Source: a virus. From it: a DNA stretch of 31,096 nt. Within the stretch, counting starts at the first letter, position 1; each line of letters starts with the position of its first letter. The stretch is taken from IMG/VR virus record IMGVR_UViG_3300008120_000858, positions 1-31,096 of that record, one strand, 5' to 3'. The notes beneath the pieces are model-generated. The model was not told where the DNA came from. It did not search any database and worked only from the letters and a program-made list of their open reading frames with translations. A program made the translations under genes and the position numbers. Positions 1 to 7,882 of the stretch are shown here, piece by piece.

Positions 1-100
1 ATACAAATCAAGCGAAATAAACTAATACCTCTACTATCTTAATAGTATATACGGATATGAGGATGGTGGGTAAAAGTCACAAGCTACATTAGGGTGCTAA

Positions 101-108
101 TATTTATT
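101..108 (+). promoter_or_regulatory. TATTTATT gene-start motif
   Basis: A variant of the TATTTATA octamer found before many genes here, ending 3 nt before the ATG at 112. It may be a late-promoter element. The very short spacing leaves open another role, such as in translation initiation. Confidence 0.35.
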
Positions 109-111
109 GCC

Positions 112-354
112 ATGAAACATTATAAACTTCCTTTACGCGATAAAGCCGCGTTATTAAATAAATTTGATAAAGTTGGTATCAAGGTGGATAGCTTTGATAT
201 TGTAGATGATAAAATTGACGGTACATTTGAGTTTACTGTTAATGATGATAAAACACAAAAAGCAATAAATGCAGTTTTGAAACAATCACCTAAGATTAAC
301 CAGTTGAAAGAAATGCTACGAAAATTAGTTCGTGAAGAAATAAAAAGAGGATAA
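112..354 (+). CDS. Small hypothetical phage protein (80 aa)
   Basis: I do not recognise this family. The 80-residue product starts MKHYKLPLRD, is rich in Lys and Asp, and ends in a basic amphipathic helix, LRKLVREEIKRG. It has no signal peptide or membrane segment. An in-frame GTG at 94 would add six residues, but the ATG at 112 is preferred because the gene-start octamer TATTTATT (101-108) lies just upstream of it and would otherwise be coding. A terminator-like hairpin overlaps the stop codon, so this looks like the last gene of its transcript. The reading frame is credible because of its codon use and packing. Its function is unknown. Confidence 0.6.
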   Translation: MKHYKLPLRDKAALLNKFDKVGIKVDSFDIVDDKIDGTFEFTVNDDKTQKAINAVLKQSPKINQLKEMLRKLVREEIKRG

Positions 355-375
355 CGAAAGTTATCCTTTCTCTTT
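348..375 (+). terminator. Rho-independent terminator with GAAA tetraloop
   Basis: The arms AGGATAAC (348-355) and GTTATCCT (360-367) form a perfect 8-bp stem closed by a GAAA tetraloop on a C-G pair, a very stable arrangement. A T-rich tail, TTCTCTTT, follows. The stop codon of the 112-354 gene lies inside the left arm. The tail is interrupted by C residues, so termination may be incomplete. Confidence 0.65.
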
Positions 376-412
376 GGAAATACAAGATATTTTTTGTAAC
401 TTCAGCCTACGC

Positions 413-466
413 GGGTTTGGGAATAAGGGGAACGGGGAGAATGGGAGAAACGCCGAGGGGTTGGGG
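413..466 (+). other. G-rich island, possible G-quadruplex
   Basis: Seven runs of three or four G occur within 54 nt: 413-415, 419-421, 427-430, 434-437, 443-445, 457-460 and 463-466. The first five are separated by loops of 3, 5, 3 and 5 nt, which fits the usual intramolecular G-quadruplex rule. The surrounding genome is strongly AT-rich, so the run stands out. It lies in the non-coding gap between the terminator and the next gene. No coding frame or known RNA is recognised. Confidence 0.6.
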
Positions 467-483
467 AACCACAAATTACCATA

Positions 484-491
484 TATTTATA
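484..491 (+). promoter_or_regulatory. TATTTATA gene-start motif
   Basis: An exact copy of the recurrent octamer, ending 14 nt before the ATG at 506. It is the first such signal after the G-rich island and probably serves the 506-984 gene pair. Candidate late promoter by position only. Confidence 0.45.
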
Positions 492-505
492 TATAAACAT
501 ATATT

Positions 506-703
506 ATGAAATTTAAAAACAATGTTCTTGAAAAATTAAACCAATTAGACGCTACTGTTAATAAGGCTAAATTTCAAGTAAATAGAGGAATGGAACAAGA
601 TCAAGTTTTAGAATCTCTAGATCAAGTAAAAGAACAAATTGAAAAAATTAATGAAATCGTTTCTTTAGAACAAGACGATTTTGCACAACAATTTACACAA
701 TAA
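506..703 (+). CDS. Small coiled-coil hypothetical protein (65 aa)
   Basis: I do not recognise this family. The 65-residue protein is almost entirely charged and helical, with heptad-like spacing of hydrophobics (VLEKLNQLDATV, VLESLDQVKEQIEKI), suggesting a short coiled coil. It has no signal peptide or membrane segment. The next gene starts two bases after its stop, so the two are probably co-translated. The neighbour is a membrane-anchored protein with its own helical tail, so a complex between them is possible, though that is inference only. The ATG at 506 follows a TATTTATA motif. Confidence 0.6.
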   Translation: MKFKNNVLEKLNQLDATVNKAKFQVNRGMEQDQVLESLDQVKEQIEKINEIVSLEQDDFAQQFTQ

Positions 704-705
704 TT

Positions 706-984
706 ATGGTAATTGCTTTATGGGTGGTTTTAATCCACATAATTGAATTAACTATTATTGGAGCTGTTTTACTAGTTAGACGTAATAATGCGCTTGAAAA
801 AGCTATTGTTCAACAACGTGAATTTATAGACGCAATTAGTATTATAGTTACTAATTCTGATGAAAAGTTAAGAGAACTAGATATTAATGGGGTATTTGAA
901 GCAGATGATGAAGTTGGTAATTTCTTTAAAAACTTAAAGGAAATCCAAACCATTATAAGCGAATTTAATAATTCTAGAAACTAG
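706..984 (+). CDS. Small single-pass membrane protein (92 aa)
   Basis: An N-terminal hydrophobic segment at about residues 2-24 (ALWVVLIHIIELTIIGAVLL) is followed by two Arg, which suggests a signal anchor. The remaining roughly 65 residues are acidic and helical, containing FEADDEVGNFFKNLKEI. A similar short acidic tail motif occurs, from memory, in small hypothetical proteins of T4-like phages, but I cannot assign a function. An inner-membrane role such as a spanin- or lysis-related protein is conceivable but unsupported: no lipobox or partner is seen. The gene starts 2 nt after the preceding one. Confidence 0.6.
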   Translation: MVIALWVVLIHIIELTIIGAVLLVRRNNALEKAIVQQREFIDAISIIVTNSDEKLRELDINGVFEADDEVGNFFKNLKEIQTIISEFNNSRN

Positions 985-985
985 T

Positions 986-1016
986 TTGGTTACGTGATTT
1001 TTTTTCCTTATATTGG
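986..1016 (+). promoter_or_regulatory. Bacteroidota-type promoter (TTG-N20-TATATTGG)
   Basis: TTG at 986-988 and TATATTGG at 1009-1016 are separated by 20 nt. This resembles the Bacteroidota primary-sigma promoter (TTG at -33, TAnnTTTG at -7), with one mismatch in the downstream box. It would start transcription roughly 15-20 nt before the sigma-factor gene. The same arrangement occurs before the primase at 24842-24872. Confidence 0.5.
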
Positions 1017-1038
1017 GATTAAAAACTAGGAAATCACT

Positions 1039-1812
1039 ATGTCATATTATGATAATTATGGCGCTGATATATTTGCTGATGAAACACTAGCGCTAACTAA
1101 ACGAGGTAAACCGCGTAAGCGTAAACCAAAAGAACCTCGAATTTATTTTACTCAAGATACTGAAGATGCAATTGTAGAATATCTCGTTACTGAAGATATG
1201 TCTGAACGTAATCGTATCTATAATGAACGTATTGAATATGGCTTTTATAAATTAGCCGAAAATATTATTCATACGTTTAAATTTTATTATACCGATACGG
1301 ATACTATTGAGGAACTCAAGCATGAGGTAATTACCTTCTTACTTGAAAAACTTCATCTATATAAACCTGAGAAGGGTAAAGCATTTTCTTATTTTGGTAC
1401 TATTGCTAAACGTTATTTAATTGTATATAACGAAAACAATTATAAGAAACTTCAAGAGAAAGTTGATGTAGATGAAAGTGATGAGGAGCAAATGAATCTA
1501 TATGAAAATGATAAAAATATAGAAAATTTACTTGATGGAAATAGTTTTATGGATCAATATATTAAGTATATAGATACTCATCTATTTAAGTTATTCCCTA
1601 AAAAACAAGACGCTCAAACGGCAGATGCTATTGTTGAATTATTTCGTAAACGTGAAACGTTAGAAATATTTAATAAAAAAGCACTTTACATTTATATCCG
1701 TGAAATAACTGATGTATCAACACCTCAGATTACTAAAATCATTAAAAAACTTAAAGTTATTTACGTTCAGTTATACAATGAATACTATAATCATGGATAT
1801 ATAAAGATTTAA
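1039..1812 (+). CDS. Late-transcription sigma factor, T4 gp55-like
   Basis: A 257-aa phage sigma factor candidate that would redirect host RNA polymerase to late promoters. The N-terminus (about 1-35) is basic and disordered (KRGKPRKRKPKEPR). The middle, about 60-140, resembles sigma region 2: a helical stretch with YGFYKLAENIIHTFKF, then EELKHEVITFLLEKL, then the segment PEKGKAFSYFGTIAKRYLI, which is typical of gp55-type factors in T4-like phages. An acidic linker and a C-terminal helical part with a possible helix-turn-helix (TPQITKIIKKLKVIYVQL) follow. T4 gp55 is shorter (185 aa). The gene has its own host-type promoter, as expected for a regulator needed before late transcription. The family call rests on recalled motifs. 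Confidence 0.72.
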   Translation: MSYYDNYGADIFADETLALTKRGKPRKRKPKEPRIYFTQDTEDAIVEYLVTEDMSERNRIYNERIEYGFYKLAENIIHTFKFYYTDTDTIEELKHEVITFLLEKLHLYKPEKGKAFSYFGTIAKRYLIVYNENNYKKLQEKVDVDESDEEQMNLYENDKNIENLLDGNSFMDQYIKYIDTHLFKLFPKKQDAQTADAIVELFRKRETLEIFNKKALYIYIREITDVSTPQITKIIKKLKVIYVQLYNEYYNHGYIKI

Positions 1813-1819
1813 TTATTCA

Positions 1820-1827
1820 TATTTATT
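1820..1827 (+). promoter_or_regulatory. TATTTATT gene-start motif
   Basis: One-base variant of the recurrent octamer, 13 nt before the ATG at 1841 and just after the sigma-factor stop. It is well placed to start the baseplate operon. Confidence 0.35.
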
Positions 1828-1840
1828 AGTAAACGCATTT

Positions 1841-2230
1841 ATGGCTAATTTTGACGATGTAACAGTATTCGACGGTATGTCCTTATCGGATCTGTTTAAA
1901 AAGATACACAAAAATAATAAAGATATTGATAAGCAAATTGGTGAGTTTATTGAAACAATGAAACCAATGGCAACAACTAACGCAGGCAATGCGGTAATGT
2001 TAATGCCTACTGTTAAAGATTTGATTGATGTTAATGTAAAAAATAACGAACAATTAATTAAGATGGCAGCTATTGCGCAACGTGCTGCTACTGTTAATGC
2101 AAATGCTGGTACTGAATTAATTGACATGGATGAAATTAATGCTTTATTGGAAGAACAAAAAGCAGTACAAGAACAAGGTCAAAAGTTGCTTGAACAAACA
2201 CCTATAGTACAACTAGAACAAGTTAAATGA
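1841..2230 (+). CDS. Hypothetical protein at head of baseplate operon (129 aa)
   Basis: I do not recognise this family. It is a soluble, largely helical 129-residue protein with an Ala/Asn/Met-rich centre (MATTNAGNAVMLMPTV, AAIAQRAATVNANAG) and a Gln/Glu-rich C-terminal helix (LLEEQKAVQEQGQKLLEQ). It has no signal peptide. Its stop overlaps the next start as ATGA, so it is probably translationally coupled to the spike-like protein. Its position suggests a small baseplate component or assembly factor. That is inference from context only. Confidence 0.6.
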   Translation: MANFDDVTVFDGMSLSDLFKKIHKNNKDIDKQIGEFIETMKPMATTNAGNAVMLMPTVKDLIDVNVKNNEQLIKMAAIAQRAATVNANAGTELIDMDEINALLEEQKAVQEQGQKLLEQTPIVQLEQVK

Positions 2231-3399
2231 AAGTAAGAGAAAACCTATCATCAGTTGTTTCCGCTATCGGTAAAAATAACTTTACCCCATCATTCAAAGC
2301 ACAGGTTGGTAGAGTGTATGGTGTTGTTACTACTGAAAATACTCCTACTAAAGAAATGTTTGAAAAGGTAGGTGGATTTAATAGTATAGGAACTGTATTT
2401 TATCTTGATTATGAGCAATCAAAAAATATTGTAGGTACTATAAATGATTCTTTTTTAGATACCTGCAAAACTGCAAAACCATTAAACCCGCAATACCAAT
2501 ATTTCCCTGTATTAGGTGAATTAATATATCTTCAAGAATTACCATCCTCAGCCACTCAAATATCTGATGCTACTTCTCAAAATTATTATATTAACTCAAT
2601 TAATTTGTGGAATAATCAACAACAAAACTCACAACCAGCAAATGATAATGCTAGTTTAGGTATAACGTTTGTTGAAAATCCAAATATTAAATCTCTTTTA
2701 TCTTTTGAAGGTGATCATATTATTCAAGGTAGACAAGGTGCAGGAATAAGATTTAGTTCAACTACTAAATTATATAATGATTTGAATGAATGGAGTTCTA
2801 TTGGTGCTGAGGATAGTCCTATTACTATTATTACAAATGGTTTTAGTTATAATCCTAAAGAAAAATTCCATGTTGAAAAAATAAATAGTGATTTATCTTC
2901 TATTTATTTAACTTCAACTCAACAACTTCCTTTACAAACAGATAAAACAGGAGTTTTAAATCCACTTACTAATCCAACAGACCCAGCAAATTATTTTTTC
3001 TCCCAAATCATCTTAAATTCAGATAGAGTTACTTTAAATTCTAAAAAAGATGAAGTAATGATATTTGCTAAAACAAATGTTGAAATAAATACTAATAATA
3101 TTATTAATTTAAATGCTGGTGAGAGGGTTCATCTTAATAGTAATACTGTTTTTTTAGGTACTGTAAATAATCAATTACCAACAGAACCTTTAGTATTGGG
3201 AGATAAACTTTATATTTTACTAGAAGGATTACTTAGTAGTTTATACACATTTGGAAGTCAACTTTCATCAGTAGTTGGCAGCCCAGAAGGAGCTCCTGCT
3301 ATTGATATAAATGTAGCAGCTGAATCGTTATTAAATGATTTAGACAAAATAGAAGATGGGTTAGAAGGTATATTATCACAACAAAATTTTACAGCTTAA
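2227..3399 (+). CDS. Baseplate spike/hub-like structural protein, gp5-type without lysozyme
   Basis: This 390-aa protein has an N-terminal region (about 27-105: VGRVYGVVTT through GELIYLQEL) that could be an OB-fold like that of VgrG/gp5 spikes. A central segment follows with QGRQGAGIRF at 167-176, SPITIITNG at 197-205 and SSIYLTSTQQ at 224-233, a motif set I associate with virion baseplate proteins of T4-like marine phages. From about 260 the sequence shows short alternating strands (RVTLNSKKDEVMIFAKTNVE), as in the gp5 C-terminal beta-helix. No lysozyme domain is present, unlike T4 gp5. A separate endolysin gene lies 3.9 kb downstream. Placement upstream of gp25- and gp6-like genes supports a central-spike role. 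The exact T4 equivalence is uncertain. Confidence 0.6.
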   Translation: MKVRENLSSVVSAIGKNNFTPSFKAQVGRVYGVVTTENTPTKEMFEKVGGFNSIGTVFYLDYEQSKNIVGTINDSFLDTCKTAKPLNPQYQYFPVLGELIYLQELPSSATQISDATSQNYYINSINLWNNQQQNSQPANDNASLGITFVENPNIKSLLSFEGDHIIQGRQGAGIRFSSTTKLYNDLNEWSSIGAEDSPITIITNGFSYNPKEKFHVEKINSDLSSIYLTSTQQLPLQTDKTGVLNPLTNPTDPANYFFSQIILNSDRVTLNSKKDEVMIFAKTNVEINTNNIINLNAGERVHLNSNTVFLGTVNNQLPTEPLVLGDKLYILLEGLLSSLYTFGSQLSSVVGSPEGAPAIDINVAAESLLNDLDKIEDGLEGILSQQNFTA

Positions 3400-4655
3400 T
3401 GCCTAATAACGTTAATATATCACCTGTTATTTCACCTGATATTTTAAAGAATGTCTCTGCATCTACTGCTATTAAAACTTTTGGTGAACAACTAAAAAAT
3501 AAAGCTAAAGAAAAAATTATAGCTGTTGCTTTAGGTAAAGTAGAACAGTTAAAAAATCAAATAGAAGAAATTGTAAAATTAGAGATTAAAGTTTGGTCTG
3601 ATTACAATACTGAATTAAAACGTTTAGATATTCTTCTTAAGGAAAAACAAATTACTCAAGAAAAGTATGATAAATCTGTTGCTGCTGAAGATGTATCGAG
3701 AGATAAAAAATTAAAAGATTTAGCAAAGTTAAAAGCTAAATTAAGTAAAGATTTAGCTAATATAGTTGCTGATCCTTATAGAAAAATAAAAAATGCTAAT
3801 TTACTTAGAAAAAGAAAACGTGCAAGAAGAAAAGCAAGAAATAAAGCTGAAAGAGCAAAAGCAAGAAGAGATTTAGCTAAAAAAGTAATTAAAAATGCTG
3901 TTAAAACTTTAATACCAATTATAGCATTACAGTTAGCTGGTAAATTAGCTAGTATATTATCTCAAAGATCTCAATTGGAAAAATTAGTAGATCAAGTAAA
4001 TTTATATATTGAAAATGCTTCAACACCTGAAGAAATTCAAATAGCAACTAATTTAAGAAACAATACAATAGCATTAATTAATAATAGTATAAATAAATTA
4101 GATTCATTATCTAGAACACTTCAACAAATATCATTATACATTACTATTTTTAGTGCATTAGTTGCTGTATTATCTTCTATAGCTGTACCTACTGCTGTTC
4201 CTCCTGGAATCGGTGTACCTGTTGCCTTAATTACTCGTATTACAAAGGCATTAGAAAGAGCAAATAAGTTAATAGCATCTTTAGGTGTCTTAGCTGGTAT
4301 AGGAGCTACTATATTAGAAAATGAAGTATTAAAATTAAACGAATTAATTGAAAGATTAAAACAAGTTAGTTTAGACGATAAAGCATTAAGTACTTTAAAT
4401 CAACAAGAATTAACAGGACTAACTAGGTCTTTATTATCTAATACTCAGTTTCCTCCATATAAAGGATTTAATTTTCAAATTAAAGAAGAACAAAATCCGT
4501 CATTTGAAGTTAAAGGAAATAAAAGACATTATGCCGTTGCTGTTGACAGTGATGGAGTTGAAGTATTAAAAAGCGAACTTTCATTTACATTAGATCCACA
4601 AGATTTAGTGGATCAATTAAAACTAATCATCGACCAACGAAACTTACAAGGATAA
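3399..4655 (+). CDS. Basic coiled-coil protein with hydrophobic segments, baseplate module
   Basis: Not assigned to a family. The 418 residues divide into a helical charged N-terminal half with coiled-coil spacing (about 35-125), a very basic patch at about 137-163 (RKRKRARRKARNKAERAK), hydrophobic stretches at about 171-187, 244-279 and 291-305 (including VAVLSSIAVPTAVPPGIGVP), and a more ordinary C-terminal domain from about 335. The start overlaps the preceding stop (TAATG). A soluble baseplate protein would not need such hydrophobic helices, so it may be packed inside the tail and contact the host membrane during injection, in the manner of some tape-measure or hub proteins. That is inference. 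Confidence 0.55.
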   Translation: MPNNVNISPVISPDILKNVSASTAIKTFGEQLKNKAKEKIIAVALGKVEQLKNQIEEIVKLEIKVWSDYNTELKRLDILLKEKQITQEKYDKSVAAEDVSRDKKLKDLAKLKAKLSKDLANIVADPYRKIKNANLLRKRKRARRKARNKAERAKARRDLAKKVIKNAVKTLIPIIALQLAGKLASILSQRSQLEKLVDQVNLYIENASTPEEIQIATNLRNNTIALINNSINKLDSLSRTLQQISLYITIFSALVAVLSSIAVPTAVPPGIGVPVALITRITKALERANKLIASLGVLAGIGATILENEVLKLNELIERLKQVSLDDKALSTLNQQELTGLTRSLLSNTQFPPYKGFNFQIKEEQNPSFEVKGNKRHYAVAVDSDGVEVLKSELSFTLDPQDLVDQLKLIIDQRNLQG

Positions 4656-4657
4656 AA

Positions 4658-4665
4658 TATTTATA
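4658..4665 (+). promoter_or_regulatory. TATTTATA gene-start motif
   Basis: Exact octamer with only 3 nt between it and the ATG at 4669. If it were a T4-like -10 element, transcription would begin inside the gene, so this copy argues for caution about its role. Confidence 0.4.
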
Positions 4666-4668
4666 ATT

Positions 4669-5010
4669 ATGAACACTAAAGCATTTAAAAGATTAATTAA
4701 AGAAGCAGTAATCGATGCTATTCATGAAGAGTTACCATACATTCTTGAAGAGCATATGGCTAAACAAGAAAAAAAAGCATTACGTGAAGGTAGAACAATA
4801 AGTTTTACTAGCGCTGATGTACCAGTAGGTGCAGATACAAAATCTGCTTTACGTAGTAAAATGGGAGCTATGTTTGGGTATGATACACCTCAAGCACAAC
4901 CTAGTTTAAAAGTAGACCCAACTTCAGATAATCCATTTATGGCTTTTATTGAAGACGCTGGTGCTAATATGACTGCTCAAGACTTATCAGGATTAAGAAA
5001 CTTAGGATAA
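4669..5010 (+). CDS. Hypothetical protein upstream of gp25 (113 aa)
   Basis: I do not recognise this family. It begins MNTKAFKRLIKEAVIDAI, an amphipathic helix. A polar, probably disordered C-terminal half follows (PVGADTKSALRSKMGAMFGY, then Pro/Asp-rich sequence). It lacks a signal peptide and membrane segments. The gp25-like gene starts one base after its stop, so the two are almost certainly co-translated. Its context suggests a small baseplate or tail-assembly protein. Confidence 0.6.
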   Translation: MNTKAFKRLIKEAVIDAIHEELPYILEEHMAKQEKKALREGRTISFTSADVPVGADTKSALRSKMGAMFGYDTPQAQPSLKVDPTSDNPFMAFIEDAGANMTAQDLSGLRNLG

Positions 5011-5011
5011 T

Positions 5012-5422
5012 ATGCCAATACCTCAAACAATACGTGTAAATCCGTTAGATTTACAAAAGAATATTGCTATTGGGGTATCATTACCTTTTAATGGTCCTGG
5101 TGTATTTAATAGTACCTTTACTACTAAAGATCAAATTAAATCCAATTTAGTTAACTTGTTGTTAACTGATGTAGGTGAAAGAGTAATGAATCCTTCTTTT
5201 GGGTGTAATTTGAAAAGATTTTTATTTGAAGGAATAACAAATGAAAATTCTAATTTAATAGCTAATAGTGTAGCAAACAGTATAGCAATTTTTATTCCTG
5301 AAATAACTGTAACTGATATTTCTGTTGTTCCTAATACTGACTATAATACAATCGATGTTAATGTTGATTATATTTTAAATATTTCTCAATCTCCTGACCA
5401 AGTAACAGTACAATTTACATAA
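5012..5422 (+). CDS. Baseplate wedge protein, T4 gp25 / GPW family
   Basis: This 136-aa protein is close to the size of T4 gp25 (132 aa), a sheath-initiating component of contractile tails. Characteristic features are the helix TTKDQIKSNLVNLLLTDVGE followed by RVMNPSFGCNLKRFLFEG, the family's Gly-Glu-Arg, Asn-Pro and Phe-Gly signature. The C-terminal strands (ITVTDISVVPNTD, IDVNVDYILNI) match the expected fold. It sits directly before a gp6-like gene (2 nt gap), and a gp25/gp6 pairing is common in contractile injection systems. Family identity is strong. Experimental details are assumed from T4. Confidence 0.88.
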   Translation: MPIPQTIRVNPLDLQKNIAIGVSLPFNGPGVFNSTFTTKDQIKSNLVNLLLTDVGERVMNPSFGCNLKRFLFEGITNENSNLIANSVANSIAIFIPEITVTDISVVPNTDYNTIDVNVDYILNISQSPDQVTVQFT

Positions 5423-5424
5423 TA

Positions 5425-7248
5425 ATGATTAATGAAGATCAAAACATATCATATTTAAACAAATCATTTCCTGATTTTAAATCAGCATTACAGGAATATG
5501 CTAAAACATATTTCCCAACAACGTATAATGATTTTTCAGAAGCATCACCAGGCAATATGTTCATTGAAATGGCATCTTATGTCGGTGATGTAATGTCATT
5601 TTATCTTGATACTCAAACTCAAGAGAATTTTTTACTATATGCTAAAGAAAAAGAAAATCTATATGCTCAAGCATATGTAATGGGTTATAGACCTAAAGCA
5701 TCTTATGCATCAAATACTACAGTAGATATATTTCAACTAATTCCATCTGCTATAAGTGGAAGTATTACATATCCTGATTATATTAATTATGGTTTAATAA
5801 TCCCTACTAATACTTCTTTAACATCAGCAACTACAGGAATTAAATTTCTTACTACTGAACAAATTGATTTTACAGATACAGGAAGTACTGAAATTACTTT
5901 TGTAAATAATAACTATTATCTATTTAAAAAATCAATCCCTGCTATTTCAGCTGAATTAAAATCCACAACACTTAACATACCTGCAAATCAAAAATTTGCA
6001 ACCTCTACTATTACTGATAACAATATTTTACAAGTATTAAATATTACAGGAAGTGATGGAAATAATTGGTATGAAGTTCCTTATTTAGCACAATCTTCTA
6101 TTTTTCAAAAAACAGCTAATACAGGTTCAAATAACAACCAAGTACCTTATTTATTAACTTTACAAAGAGCTCCTAGAAGATTTGTTTCTAGAATTTTATC
6201 TGATAATACATTACAGTTAGAATTTGGAGCTGGTTTATCTTCAAATAAAACCGATTCACAGATTATTCCAACTGCTAATAATATTCAATCTGGATCTGTA
6301 CCTGGTATTTCATTGTTGACTAACAACTATAATGAAGCTGGTTCTTTCTTTACTCAAGAATATGGTTTAGCCCCATCAGGCTCATTAGTAGTAAATTATC
6401 TAATTGGTGGTGGAATTGAATCAAATATACCATCTAATGATTTAACCATTATAGATACATCAGGAATATATTTTAAAAATACTCCTGGTCCTTTATCTAG
6501 TTCTATTTTAGATAGTGTTGTATCTAACAATCCAAGTGCCTCTGTAGGTGGTAGAAATGGTGATACTGTAGAAGAAATTAGACAAAATGCTCTTTATGCT
6601 TATTCAACTCAATTGAGAGCTGTAACTAAAAATGATTATATAGTAAGAGCATTATCAATGCCTTCAGAATATGGTACTATATCAAAAGCTTATATAACAC
6701 AAGATTATTATAACAACCCACAACAAACAGTATCTTATACTCAACCTTATAATCCATTATCTTTAGATTTATATGTTTTATCTTATAATGGAACCAAGCA
6801 ATTAACTACAGGTTCACTTGAATTAAAAAATAATTTAGCTACATATTTGAACCAATATAGAATGGTTACTGATGCTATTAATATTAAAGATGCATATTAT
6901 ATTAATATAGGTGTTAATTTTGATATTACAGTATTAAGTGGATATTCAAATAAAGATATTTTAACTTCTTGTATATCTGTTTTAAAAAATCATTTTAATA
7001 TAGATAATTGGCAAATAAATCAACCAATTATATTATCAGATATAACATCTAAATTACTTCAAGTTAGAGGAGTCCAATCAGTAGTTAAATTAGAAATAAT
7101 AAATAAGCAAGGAGGAAATTATTCTCTATATGCATATGACATAGCAGGGGCAACCAAAAATGGAAATGTATATCCTTCATTAGACCCAGCTATATTTGAA
7201 ATTAGATTCCCAGATACCGATATTCAAGGTAGAGTAGTAGTAAGTTAA
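5425..7248 (+). CDS. Baseplate wedge protein, T4 gp6-like (baseplate J family)
   Basis: This 607-residue protein is close to T4 gp6 (660 aa), which forms the ring of wedge dimers around the baseplate hub. The N-terminus carries the diagnostic segment FPDFKSALQEYAKTYFPTTY, then SPGNMFIEMASYVGDVMSFY and YAQAYVMGYRPKAS, all typical of gp6. A central beta-rich part follows. The C-terminal half contains VGGRNGDTVEEIRQNALYAY and RAVTKNDYIVRALSMP, the baseplate-J core signature. The gene is coupled to the gp25-like gene and followed by a lysin gene. It is complete, with no frameshift. Confidence 0.88.
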   Translation: MINEDQNISYLNKSFPDFKSALQEYAKTYFPTTYNDFSEASPGNMFIEMASYVGDVMSFYLDTQTQENFLLYAKEKENLYAQAYVMGYRPKASYASNTTVDIFQLIPSAISGSITYPDYINYGLIIPTNTSLTSATTGIKFLTTEQIDFTDTGSTEITFVNNNYYLFKKSIPAISAELKSTTLNIPANQKFATSTITDNNILQVLNITGSDGNNWYEVPYLAQSSIFQKTANTGSNNNQVPYLLTLQRAPRRFVSRILSDNTLQLEFGAGLSSNKTDSQIIPTANNIQSGSVPGISLLTNNYNEAGSFFTQEYGLAPSGSLVVNYLIGGGIESNIPSNDLTIIDTSGIYFKNTPGPLSSSILDSVVSNNPSASVGGRNGDTVEEIRQNALYAYSTQLRAVTKNDYIVRALSMPSEYGTISKAYITQDYYNNPQQTVSYTQPYNPLSLDLYVLSYNGTKQLTTGSLELKNNLATYLNQYRMVTDAINIKDAYYINIGVNFDITVLSGYSNKDILTSCISVLKNHFNIDNWQINQPIILSDITSKLLQVRGVQSVVKLEIINKQGGNYSLYAYDIAGATKNGNVYPSLDPAIFEIRFPDTDIQGRVVVS

Positions 7249-7262
7249 AAAATTAAAATAGT

Positions 7263-7838
7263 ATGAACCTAGAAAAATTAAAAGGACACATTCCAGACAG
7301 CGTTATCGCACAAATTCCAGATGTAATGAAAACATTTGGTATTGACACACCAGTAGAAGTAGCTCATTTTTTAGCTCAATGTGGTCACGAATCAGGTGGA
7401 TTTCGTGTTGTAAATGAAAATTTAAATTATAGTGCTAAAGGATTACAAGGAATATTTAAAAAATACTTCCCAACACCAGCTTTAGCTGAACAATATCAAC
7501 GTAAACCTGAAAAAATTGCTAATCGCGTTTATGCATCTCGTATGGGCAATGGTGATGAAGCATCAGGTGAAGGTTTTAAATTCCGTGGACGAGGTAAAAG
7601 TAATTATACAGCTTTTGGTAAAGCAATTAGTGTTGATATTGCTGCTAATCCTGATTTAGTTGCTACTAAATATCCATTGTTATCTGCTGCTTGGTTTTTC
7701 TCTAAAAACTGTTTAGCTAAATGTAAAGATGCTTCTGATGCATCTGTATTAGCCGTAACTAAATGCGTTAATGGTGGAACAATTGGTTTAGCTGATCGTC
7801 AAAAACATTTCAAAGAGTACTACCATTTACTTGCGTAA
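7263..7838 (+). CDS. GH19-type endolysin / lysozyme-like glycoside hydrolase
   Basis: This 191-aa single-domain enzyme is predicted to cleave peptidoglycan glycan chains. It shows the GH19 core: AHFLAQCGHESGGFR with the candidate catalytic Glu43, then NENLNYSAKGLQGIF, the substrate-cleft segment FKFRGRGKSNYTAFGKAI, and a C-terminal AAWFFSKN...CVNGGTIGL stretch. There is no signal peptide, so export would need a holin or delivery inside the virion, and no holin candidate lies beside it. It is embedded in the baseplate cluster, and the spike-like protein lacks a lysozyme domain, so it may be a tail-associated lysin rather than, or as well as, the lysis enzyme. The start ATG at 7263 follows an A-rich leader with no Shine-Dalgarno. 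Confidence 0.85.
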   Translation: MNLEKLKGHIPDSVIAQIPDVMKTFGIDTPVEVAHFLAQCGHESGGFRVVNENLNYSAKGLQGIFKKYFPTPALAEQYQRKPEKIANRVYASRMGNGDEASGEGFKFRGRGKSNYTAFGKAISVDIAANPDLVATKYPLLSAAWFFSKNCLAKCKDASDASVLAVTKCVNGGTIGLADRQKHFKEYYHLLA

Positions 7839-7857
7839 AACAGTTTGGTAGTTACCA

Positions 7858-7865
7858 TATTTATA
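7858..7865 (+). promoter_or_regulatory. TATTTATA gene-start motif
   Basis: Exact octamer, 17 nt before the ATG at 7883, in the 44-nt gap after the endolysin. The spacing would suit a promoter with a short leader. Confidence 0.45.
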
Positions 7866-7882
7866 TGTAGTAATTACTAACT

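Noticed and set aside
1-93. Possible tRNA or end of an upstream gene at the left edge
   Set aside because: No cloverleaf can be drawn. A short open stretch from base 1 is too short to support.
94-111. GTG start giving six extra residues on the first small protein
   Set aside because: The extension would translate the TATTTATT motif. The ATG at 112 has better context.
1813-2127. Minus-strand 104-aa hydrophobic frame
   Set aside because: It is opposite the well-packed 1841-2230 gene and has no start context. The hydrophobicity comes from complementing Asn/Lys/Glu codons.
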